Below, one piece after another: positions 50,701-60,900 of a stretch of 64,000 nucleotides of DNA. Positions within the stretch are counted from its first letter, which is position 1. Each line of letters begins with the position of its first letter. The notes under the pieces were generated by a model. That model did no database searches and was not told the origin of the DNA. It saw only the letters and a program-made list of their open reading frames with translations. A program made the position numbers and the translations under genes. Source of the DNA: Pomacea canaliculata (lineage: Eukaryota > Mollusca > Gastropoda > Architaenioglossa > Ampullariidae); the NCBI RefSeq assembly GCF_003073045.1, contig NC_037593.1, positions 24,795,868-24,859,867 of the forward strand, written 5' to 3'.

Positions 50701-53700
50701 GAATTTTAAAGTACAAAGTTAAATTTGAATGTATGTGAGAGAGCTAGAGACGCATACAGTGTGAGATCTACAAATTATGGCTACTGTTTTAATTTTCGAG
50801 TGATAACCGTGGGAACAAAAGACTAACAAAAACATTTTTTTGTCTCTTCAGATTATGGAAGGAAAACGAATGACAGCTTTTAATGCTTTCTGTAGTGAAA
50901 AAAGGAAAGGTATGTGAGCAAAGACAAATTTCTGCCCGGGGTCTCCTGGGCAGACAATAAAGTCTGGTTTGATTTTTGATTTTTGATTTGATTTGATTTT
51001 GTAGTTTTGTATATGCTATGTACATTTATTGTCAAAGATTGCAGTGATTCTGTTTGTTCTTGCATATGATTGCATTTCAAAACAAATGCTATATTTTAAT
51101 TGTAGCTAATACACAAGTCATCGTATGTGACTGTTCTTATGGTGTTCGTAAGCTGTTTATTGTGATTTTTGAAACAGTCATATAAGCAAGGTACATGGCA
51201 AAAGCAGCAGCAGAGAGTGTAATGGATCTTTCTAAAGCAAATTCAACTGTTTATTATTATTAGTGGCTAGCGGGAAATCAGTCTTCAGGGAATTTCTATA
51301 GTTCAAACTGAGAGACTCCATCATAGAAAATTTCTGTAGTCATAAGTATATATATTATTTGGTGGTATTGTACAAATTTATTTTTTAGTACGTTGGAATG
51401 ATGAGAGTATACATATTTCATAACCTGATCTTTTATATTGGTTGTGTCTTTCCAATTTTGCAAGTCTTGTTTTGTTTTTTAATATAATTACTTGAAACCA
51501 AATGAGAGTAAGATTTTTTCTTGCAAGTGACTATGTATCTAGGGGTGTCTCATTCCACATGCTTATCACACATCTGAGTCCTTAGTTCTACTTTGTTCAT
51601 TCAAGTACTCCATATATGTATGTGTGTGTCCACATGCGTGCATACATGTGTCATCAGGAAACCCCGGTGCTGGCTTTCGGATGACGATGTGGGCCAGAGA
51701 GTGGCATCAACTAAGCTGTGAGGCCAAGAAATATTATAAAGAGAAGGCCCAGGCTTTAGGAAAGAAATGTGCTGCAGTAAACTCCCTTTGGAAGATAAAG
51801 AAACTGGTAGGTTTTACAGTTTTACAACACTTGGTTCCTACTCTACTGCATTCTGCAAAAGTTGACCAAATTTTTTCAATTTCCTTCTGATCACGATGCC
51901 ATAAAAAGATATTATTCCTCAACTGTTTGGGACAAATTTCTATAGTTGGGAAAGATAAGCTGTGATACATTAGCCAATGATGATATATTATCAGACAATA
52001 AACTAGAGTGTAAAGTGCACAAGTTAAATCGTTTAAACATGCTTATGTTGTGACTTCAAATAATATTGGAGAATGTTACAGATAAACAGCCTTGAAGGCA
52101 CAAGTGACAGGGAAGCTCTAGGGATTCAAGCCATAGGCCTTGTGATATTAAAAAATGGCACTCTGGACGCTTATGGCTTTGGTGGACTTCAAAACTGCCT
52201 GAAGGATATGGCCCTACATCTAAAACTGTTAGGGCTCAGCACAGGAGGGGACATGGCTAATAGTAAGCATTTTATAGACTGCACTCCATGTCAGGATGAG
52301 TGTCAAGCTGTTTTCGTATCATTCTTTCTGAAGCAATTGGTCTTATATAAATTAGAGAAAAGAGGAAAGAATTTGTTCACATTTCTTTCTAAGTGCTCAT
52401 AATTGCATCATTTACTCCAGTATTGCTGTAATAAGTAAGTGATCATTGACACCTTTCCAAGTTGGCTTTATGCATCATATAAATAATGTTTCATTTTTGT
52501 CATGATACATGTTTGTTTTGCAGTTAAAAAAAGCACTATTGACGAATTGCGCAAGCAAGCTCAAAGAAAAATGTCAAAAATTGCAAGTAAGTAAATCATT
52601 TTATATTCACTTTCTGGTTAACCCCATCTTTGGGGATAAGAAAGTGTCATGTTTGTTAAAAAATTTCTTGTTGTCCTTGTAAGACAAGATAGAAATATAC
52701 ATATAGTACTTTCTGATTTTCTGCTTTTGGTCCTCAGTGTTAAAATTATGTTCTTTTATCACATGAATTTTCAGTCTCTGTTTTCTGATTGTTGCTTGAG
52801 ATGCATGTCTTTCATAACCTCTCATCTGTTTATTGTTTTCCCCATGGAGTACACATCTGTCTCAATCTCTGAATCACTTGCCTTATAAAATCTCACTCTT
52901 GGATTATTGTGAAGAAACGTACCAATGTATACAAACTTTTGTGGTATTAATATTCATGTGCTGTATTGCTAAAAGAATTAAAGAGATCTATTTTAGTACA
53001 TTTAGCTACATAAACAGTCCAAAGCACTCACCCAATGTCGTCTATGTGTTTTAAATTTTTGTGAGTGTGATCATTTATGAAAAACAGATTGCTAACAGAT
53101 TCTAGTCACAGATAATGGGTACAATATGCTAAATTTTTGTAGACTTCTATGTTGGTGGTCATTGCCAGGGGGAAGCATGAACCATGGAAATGTCACAAAC
53201 TGGTACTTGTTAAGGTTGTCTCTTTCATACTGATGATGTAAATCAAAGCAGATTGTAGTTTGAGGAATCTCATTGCCCTGTATTTGTATTTTCAGAAGAG
53301 CAACTGGGACTAAACCAGTTTCCCTACAAAAGGGTTCAGAAGGGAGACTTTATTTTATCAGGTATTCCTCCCTCGCTTCTTCCGCTGCAGCCTGCTGGGA
53401 AGCTGGCCATTAAAGATCTGGAAGAGCTCCTTGCAGCACATATATCTGTCTCGAGGTACCAACAAGTGTGGCTTGAAAAGTTAGAATATCCGTGTACAAT
53501 GATGCTTAAAATATTTGTAGGCAAATATTTCAAAATAAAATATTTTTAATAATGAAGGTTTGTGTTTGTGCTGTAAATTAGACAAATTTCTGCTTATTAT
53601 GAGTAATTTTTCAACCATTAAATTTTAACCGTGATTTGATCTTTGGTCCAACTATGTCACTTATGAATGAAAAGCTGCTACCTAGGACATGTATGCATTA

Positions 53701-55919
53701 TGTTGTTTGTGACGTAATTATGGCTAAATCCAACTGCTTAAAGATAGTCTTTTGAAAATTTTGATGTTAATATTTACTGCTTCACATTATAAACACACTA
53801 ATCTTTCTACTGAACTTCCATAGTACAAACCACGAGTGACATTTAAGAAGCAACACATATTCTGGGCAGTGTGTGTGTGTGAGCAAGTTTGCATGGTGGT
53901 TTTAGTATGTCTACACATGTAGTCAGTGGCGATTTAAAATGTGTGAGTAGTTTATTGTGGGTAGTGGTGTAGCATGAAGCTGAAAGAGAATAAAAGAAAG
54001 TGCATGCTTGTGTACATACACATGTATTTGCATGTGTACATCAAAGTGTGCACCTTGTGAGTGGTGGGAGAGGAGCATCCTTTTTTTTTTTTCTGCAGCA
54101 GTTCACTTCCTAGGCACACAATAATAATGCATGAAGTGTGAGAAATAGTGTAAGTGTGTAACTGGCATTCAACGAGTAGCGGCCATCATCAAGATGTTCC
54201 CCATGTAGTGTCAATTATTCTTTTTCTTCTTATACAGGGTTCCCAGGTCCTTGCAAGGTCCTTTTAAGTCCTTTTATATTGAATTTTTGCCAAAAGGCCT
54301 TTTAAGTCCTTTTATTTGCCATGCGGTCCTTTCAAATTCTCACACAGGTCCTTACATTTTCTCTGTGACCCTTTTAAGTCCTTTTATCGATAAAATATTA
54401 CCACAAATTTATTTCCGGAGTCGACTTTGGCGCAAAATACCGACGATTTTTCGCCGCATGTTTTGTCTACACATCTGTACAACACTAGTTGCCCTTCCGT
54501 ATTCGCAAAAAACACTCTTTTTAAAAAGTCTTTAGAAACTTACTCTTTCTTGAACTTTGATCTTCTAGTACTACTGTGCATAGCTCTATTTCTCTCTCTC
54601 TCTCTTCCCGTTAGAGTGTGCGTGCGAGAGAGAGACACGTGAACTGACTTTTGTATTACACCAAAGAATGGCTTTCAGGTTTTGCAATTATTATTACTTA
54701 GATTTCTAGAAAACTTGGAACATTAACGGTGTATGTTATCAGCGCGCTAAGGACACTTTTTAAGTTATCTAATCTAAATATGGCAGACAGGCATCAAAAT
54801 TAACTCTTTGATTATTTATTACTAGAAATACATGTATTTGAGAACATAGAGAAGACCACAGATCATAAATAATACATCTTTCCGACCACACAAGAGAAAA
54901 ACATAAGCATTGATGACTGTCACTTAGGTCCTTACGAATGCATGAAAGGTCCTTTTAAGGTCCTTTTTTGGCACCATCCCTGATCCCTGGGAACCCTGTT
55001 ATATCAAGTCATATTTGAGGACCTGGGTACAAAAATGGTGTCGTTTTCATAGGCTTTACATATATTTGTTAGGGTTTTCTTTTTTCAGAGTACCAGCTGC
55101 ACGGCAGGCCAAAGGCACAGACTTGCCACAGGCTGTTGCAGTTCAAGTCACAGAGTTGCCGCAGGAAGCTGTAGTGCAAGTCATAGATATGCCACAAGAA
55201 GCTGCAGTGGAAGTCTGTGACTCACCACAGGAGGCGGTACGAAACCTGAACTTGCTACCACCCAGCCACAACAGTCTTCCAAAAAGAGTCCCAACATCCA
55301 AGGCAGAAAATACGGCCAAAAGTAAGAACTGCATAAAGTAACTTGTTTCAGGATTATGTTATAATTTTATGTTTCATTCATTAATGAACACTTTTTTAAT
55401 ATGTGTTTAACCACTGTTCATGGTTGTTGAAAGATAAAACTTTTTCCTGTGTTCAATTCATTAGTTAGCCATACTGTACTGACTAAGCATAAGGCCTAGT
55501 GTGGTGCTTTTTTTTATAAAAGCTAATCCGGACAGAAGCAACAGTGCGTAATGGCTTCCTTTGAACTTTCCATTCTTTGCTTCCTTTTGAGTCACTTGTG
55601 AATGTGGACTCTAAATATATAAATATGTGTCTGCATGAATGTTTCAGAAAGAAATATTAAGCACATCTTATATATTTTCTTTTGCTATACCATAGTGTTA
55701 GTGACAATTGTCAGACTATTGGTTATTATTACATGCATTCTGAAATGTGCAGAACCAAGAAAGGAATGGGATGAAGAAGCTCTGAAAGCAGTTGAAGAGC
55801 TACTGCATGGACCACCTGTAGGGCTTCACCAGCTGGAGGAGCTGAAAGGACAGATTCCAGCACTGACCAAATTTTCTGCAATGCAGATTTATGTAAAATT
55901 ATATAGCAGAAAGCAATGA
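47736..55919 (+). CDS. Gene C: HMG-like and SANT-like protein without mini-exons
   Basis: Exons: 47736-47924, 50852-50909, 51658-51806, 52082-52262, 52524-52586, 53296-53455, 55089-55321, 55753-55919. Total 1200 nt, 399 residues, all GT-AG. The layout matches gene B exon for exon through exon 6. The HMG-box-like segment (about 70-115) has M-T-A-F-N-A-F-C-S-E, W-H-Q-L-S and A-K-K-Y-Y-K-E-K-A-Q-A-L. Exon 5 has D-E-L-R-K-Q...K-M-S-K-I-A, as in B. Exon 6 has L-G-L-N-Q-F-P-Y and G-I-P-P-S-L-L-P-L-Q-P. Exon 7 has four internal P-Q-(E)-A-V repeats and stands where A and B carry mini-exons. The last exon begins with W-D-E-E-A-L-K-A-V-E-E-L and ends R-K-Q, a diverged version of the Trp-led C-terminal domain. 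Function is inferred to be nuclear. Confidence 0.75.
48759..49223. mobile_element. Nonautonomous hAT element with perfect 8 bp target duplication
   Basis: The 465 bp element is flanked on both sides by CCTCGAAT (48751-48758 and 49224-49231), the 8 bp duplication expected of hAT. Its ends are inverted repeats: CAGAAGCGGCGTTAGG on the left and CAGCGGCGGCGTTAGG read inward from the right (14 of 16). GC-rich GCGGGGCC blocks lie inside both ends and the centre is AT-rich. There is no coding capacity, so it is a MITE-type derivative. It lies in intron 1 of gene C. Confidence 0.9.
49232..50851. other. Rest of intron 1 of gene C
   Basis: No exon or transposon end was recognised. An open frame at 49871-50296 has hydrophobic and low-complexity parts but no splice or start context, and I do not call it. 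Confidence 0.4.
50935..51005. repeat. TTTGATT-type short tandem tail
   Basis: GGTCTCCTGGGCAGACAATA followed by repeated TTTGATT units. This resembles the 3' tail of a SINE or LINE, but the body is not recognisable. It lies in intron 2 of gene C. Confidence 0.35.
54235..54998. mobile_element. hAT-like element with CAGGGTTCCCAGG ends
   Basis: Left end CAGGGTTCCCAGG at 54235 and right end CCTGGGAACCCTG at 54998 are a perfect 13 bp inverted repeat. TTATA flanks both sides (54230-54234 and 54999-55003). Subterminal GGTCCTTTTAAGTCC-type repeats occur at both ends. CAGGG ends suggest hAT; the visible target duplication is 5 bp, shorter than the usual 8. The element is 764 bp, with no transposase seen, and lies in intron 6 of gene C. 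Confidence 0.7.
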
Positions 55920-57212
55920 AAAAAAATGTGATTACACACGACTTGCTCATTGTACACATGATGTTTGCCATATACATCTTTACGACACGGATGTTTTCGT
56001 GAATGAAACAGCCAACAAAGCTACTGCTAATAATAATAACTTACAATGCTCTTTTATATCCATGAAGGCGTACAGAAAGTCACAATCCACAAGGAAGTAA
56101 ACACGACATTAAAAAAGCCTCACTTGATGTGTTCTTTTGTCACCGGACATGAGGTTCTTAGAATTCACATCTACTTATTCACTGAGCCATTCCCATGAAT
56201 GGACGCTATATCCCCTTTGAATAATACAGTTGCATGGTCGGGACATGAGACTTGTTCGACACGAAGCCATGTTTAAGATCGATCCTTCGAGTGAACTAAA
56301 TAGTGGTTATATTTTAAGGCAAGAAAAGCGAACTCGCTGCCCCAACACCTATAATATCACATAACACTAACGGTTGCCATTATCCCGTAACGTTAATGTA
56401 ACAATGGGCGTTCTTAAAATTCACATTCGAATGTACACTGCACTTAAAATGGAAAGAAAACGCCACCTGGAATTATGGACAGCGATGTGCTGCTTAGCAG
56501 AAAAGCAGGTGTCAGGTCTGGGGGATGGTTCACCGTACACCTTTGTTTACAGTGCAAATTATTTTGCCAGTGGTCTCCTACCCGACCAAGCTGTTATGTT
56601 TGCTACTGACGGCTCTTGAGCTCATTCGAATGTGAATTCTGCAGCTGATTACTTAAGCAGTCAACTATAAGAGATAAAGAGAGTAGGTTAAATAGCGGTT
56701 ACAGTTGTAGAGCGTTCAGTGTGTACTTCGTGCAAAAAAAAGGTGAACATTTTATGAGGTTAGGATATTGCACATTGGGTTGTCTCTTTATAGAACTTTT
56801 GAATTGAGAGTTAAACCTCCCAGCACACCAGCACCACCTTCTCCCTTACCCCCACGTAAAAGTTTTTGTCTCCCAGTCGTCCTCTCCATGCTACCTAGAA
56901 CTTCTCTTTCACCGTCTCAAGCGCGCACATGAAAACAACGTGCACGCACAAATAACATGAAAATATTACAAACACTACCACTTTATTTATGATATCAAAA
57001 CTCACTCTCGGGGTGTAGAATGAGAGTTTGAAATGTGCAACACATGTTCTCTCTAAGACCATGAGTATTAGAAGTGTAGATACACAGCAGACGAGTTAAC
57101 ATTGCTCACCAAGCCTACATCTAAAAGCAAGAGGTATTCGATTTACATTTGGTTCATTTTGCATTTTATTGGTTTGTTTTTAAACATTCGTTGCAGTCAT
57201 ATTTATTGTTCT
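55920..57212. other. Spacer between genes C and D
   Basis: No exon was recognised. A short inverted pair, TTCACATTCGAATG near 56420 and CATTCGAATGTGAA near 56622, could be the ends of a small MITE but no target duplication was seen. The last 35 bases match 63556-63590 just past gene D. Confidence 0.4.
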
Positions 57213-57917
57213 CAGTTCGAGCAAGAGCGCACGACACATAAATGACAAGCTCGTATATCTAATTTCCGCTTGTAAGTAAGAACACAATTTCCACGAATTT
57301 TTGGCTCGTATCTCGATTTACTTGTAGATTGGCTCACTGTAGTATGTGGAAGTCTTACTGTATAGTGTATATAATCAGTATTTATCATCAGTCAACAAAA
57401 CAGTGTACCCGGGTGACGAGGGGTAATTTTTGTCTCTATTTAAAACTTTAATTTTAATGAAAATATAATGATAGGTGTTTTCAAACGTGAAACTGGCAAC
57501 AGCTGATCGAGTTTGCTCCGTTCCCCAAAACATTTTATAAACATTTACAAAGGGTTCTCTACCATTTGTAAACGTTTATAAAATGTTTAAAAGCTATCTG
57601 GATCGTCTGCAACAGTTGAATCAAATACGGTTTTGATTCTGTATACAAGAATAGTACATTAAAGGCAATGGGTGAATGGTAAACCCACATTTCTTTTTAT
57701 CTCAGTGTCCAAGCTTAAACGTCAAACAAAAGTAATCATTATGACAGTAGCAGTAGAACCGAAGTGCCCTGTCAGTAACAGCGACTGACACGTGTTTTGA
57801 TGACGTCACGAGAAACGTCTCATCGGCCAAGGGAAGCTACTCTTTACAATACAAGGAACTAGTTTGTGACTTACTTCCCCTACGCACGTTTAACTTTCTT
57901 ATTACCTTCTAAGTTAA
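57213..57917 (+). promoter_or_regulatory. Shared 5' module promoter, gene D copy
   Basis: Matches 46984-47735 upstream of gene C almost throughout, apart from a deletion before the CRE site, which here is TGACGTCA at 57801-57808. The GTGACTTACTTCCCC block is kept close to the start codon. Confidence 0.65.
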
Positions 57918-60900
57918 ATGATGGCACAGAAATTTCATCGTGCGCATAGAGGAATGGCTGATAAAGAGATGCTAGAAGTGTGTTCAGCGATCGACTCAGA
58001 CGAAGATCGTGATGTTGTAGCAGAAGTTGACTACACTGAAGGGAGAACTTCCGAGGACGAAGTCCCTCCACAAGTTTGTAAAAAGACAGCAAAGAAAAGC
58101 CACATGGTGAGTCAGCACATGATCAGTCTCAAATGTGATACGACTTTCCAGTTTCTAGAAAATCTCTATGATTAATCAGTGATAGGTCCCTTCGTTACAG
58201 CGGCAAAATAAAAACTTTGGTTTTTATGAGCTGAAGATCTAAGGTGAAAGGGTATTTAACCAGTTCGTGCCATACAGAACATGTGCCACGCACCAACAAT
58301 AATTTCTATTTAGTAAGGTTTGCTACATAGTATGTTCCACTTTATGCGGTCTCTTTCGTAAGACATTAACAAGTTACTGTCCCAAGACATTATTTCAAGG
58401 CCAGTAGCACCATCGATCATTACCCAAATGAGATTTGTGCGTTTCCAATCCTTGAAACGTTTCAAAAACGTTAGCATGGTTGTAATAACGTTAAAGTTTT
58501 AGATAAAACATTTGCAAACATGTAAACGAAAATATGAAATAAGTGTATCGTGAACATTTAAAACATTAAAATTAGTTATTTACTATTCTCAAAAATATGT
58601 TTAAAGAATTTAATATGCCTCATCGATATATGTGAGATTTGAAAATCGTTGCGTTTTTCACTAAATGCAGTACCTGTATGCATATTTGGCTATTCCACTT
58701 GTGGATTCACTCCCTTAAGTGATACCCTGCATATTTTTTTCTTCTGTTGTGTCTGCGTGATAAAACCAGTGTTTTAGTGCAACTTATGATTTAATTTTTT
58801 CTTGTAAGGTGTGATTTGTAAAACAAATTTTTCTTTTTGTACAATGTGTACATAGTCGAACACAGTTCAAATCATATCTTCCTACTGGACAAAGGGGAGA
58901 AGGGTGACTAAGATTGTAGAAACAGAGTTAATGGAACTGAAAGAAGAAAGACAGAGCTATTTAATACACTCTGACACAAATAATCACAATTTGCAGGCCT
59001 GTGGAGAAAGTGTTAGAAGTTTTTAACAGTAGTTTGAACCAGCAGACACCAGAAATCTCAACTACAAAACCTGAAATCTCAGAAACAACATCAGGCCAAT
59101 ATTCACATGCTGAATATAACTTGGATGAAAATAGTGATGAGGATGATTTTGAGAAATCATATTTTAGTGAATTTGAAGATTTTATTGATGTCAATTTAAT
59201 TCAGTGATATCTCCAAACAGTAAAAGTAAAACAGCTACAGATTTGGTCACACAGTGGGCATATTGGGCCATAACTTTTAACATTTTCTGCAGTTCACTTT
59301 CAGCATTTCTTGCCTTGTTATACCAAAAGTATGAGGGAGCTTCCAAAAGATTTTGGATTTGCAGAAGTGTTTTTAAAGAAGCCATTTTTGATAGGACTGT
59401 TTTATGGGGAATCAAGCCCAAAACCCTTGAATTTTTAAATGCCTTTGTCCAAGAGTTAAAGTAATCAGGGGTTAAACATGATGAGTTGTTAATAAATATA
59501 TCAACATATGTATGAGATGCACCTGTTAGGTCCTTCATAAAAAATAGTAAACCTCACATGTGATACTCTAACTGTGAAAGATGTACACACACGTTTGGAA
59601 GATTAAAATTACATTTACATATAGTAAAGCCAGTGGCAGACATTACGTCGAAAAATGTTATACTTCCATACAGACAAGGCTTTGTTGTTATTCCAATGAT
59701 TCATTTCAACAATTAAAGTTGTGTGATCTGCTTCACAGCTAAAAAATAAAAAGGAAGGTTTGGGGGAGTAAATGGTATTGAAAGACATGATAAATGGGAA
59801 GTACTCTATACTGTAATATTTTCAATAGGAAGCAAGGGTATTTAGTACAGCAAAAAAAAAATTTTTGCATCACATTGACACTGGGCAGGATTAAGTGGAA
59901 ACCATGTAGTGTTTACATTTTCTTTTGAAATTTCATTATACTTTCCATACTTTGCCTAATTATGATTCTACTGGAAAGTTTAAATTTGTTTTACTCACAA
60001 AACAGTGTCATGCCTCTCTGGACATTTGTCATTGTTGAGTTTACAAAGGCCTTGTTGACATTGTCCACCATACATGGCTGAAGACTTCAGTACTTTAGGA
60101 TGGTGTAAGTTGCAGGTTCATGTTTGTGTGTGCGCATGTGCAGTATCTGACTATACCGTTGCCAGTTATGTGCTATCTGCTTGAATTTAATTCATTGTTG
60201 TACTATTATCTAAGGCATAAATAGTACCGCTTTTATTGTGCTTAGCAAACATTTCTGGTTATGATGTATATTTCAGCGTGTTACATGTTCTTAAAATTTC
60301 CTTCATGGGTGATAGTTTTATTTTTCAGCACTCTAAGAGGGCAGCATACTTGTCATCAAGGGAGGTGACAAAACATGCGAAGGAGGAAACTCTGCCAGAT
60401 AGGTGTACCTGGACTCGTCCTGATGTTCACATTTTGGGTTCAAGGGGTACTTTTCTGTTTGTTAATTGTCATATATGTTATACATAGTTATAGATTGGAT
60501 GTTTGATTACTTCATCAGCCTGGTTAGTCTATTTATGCAATTTAAAAGTACTGTGCCTATTTATTTTTTTGTCAGTGTCTATTTCACACAGACCTTACTT
60601 AGGGTTTATTGTGGTTACAGACTGGAACATACAGCTGCATGACCATTAACATATCTACTAAATGGTCTGTGGTCTCAGTTTCAGACAGTTAACTAATTGC
60701 AAAATCTGCACAATATCCTGTGGTAAAGCAATGCATGCCATTATTTACCATGTACTTCATAAAGAAATGACCTTTTCAGATCAGTTTTTGGTTACCAGAA
60801 AAGCAGATAGTAGCCAGCATTCATCAAATCTTGATACATCAGACGGTGACAGCAAAAGATGTTGGAAAGAACAGAAGAGGAAGAGAAACAAGTATGCACA

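Noticed and set aside
56412-56642. Inverted CATTCGAATG pair as MITE ends
   Set aside because: The palindromic core makes chance pairing likely, and no flanking duplication was visible.
59191-59538. 115-codon minus-strand open frame
   Set aside because: It is the antisense shadow of the decayed transposase, whose plus-strand motifs are specific.
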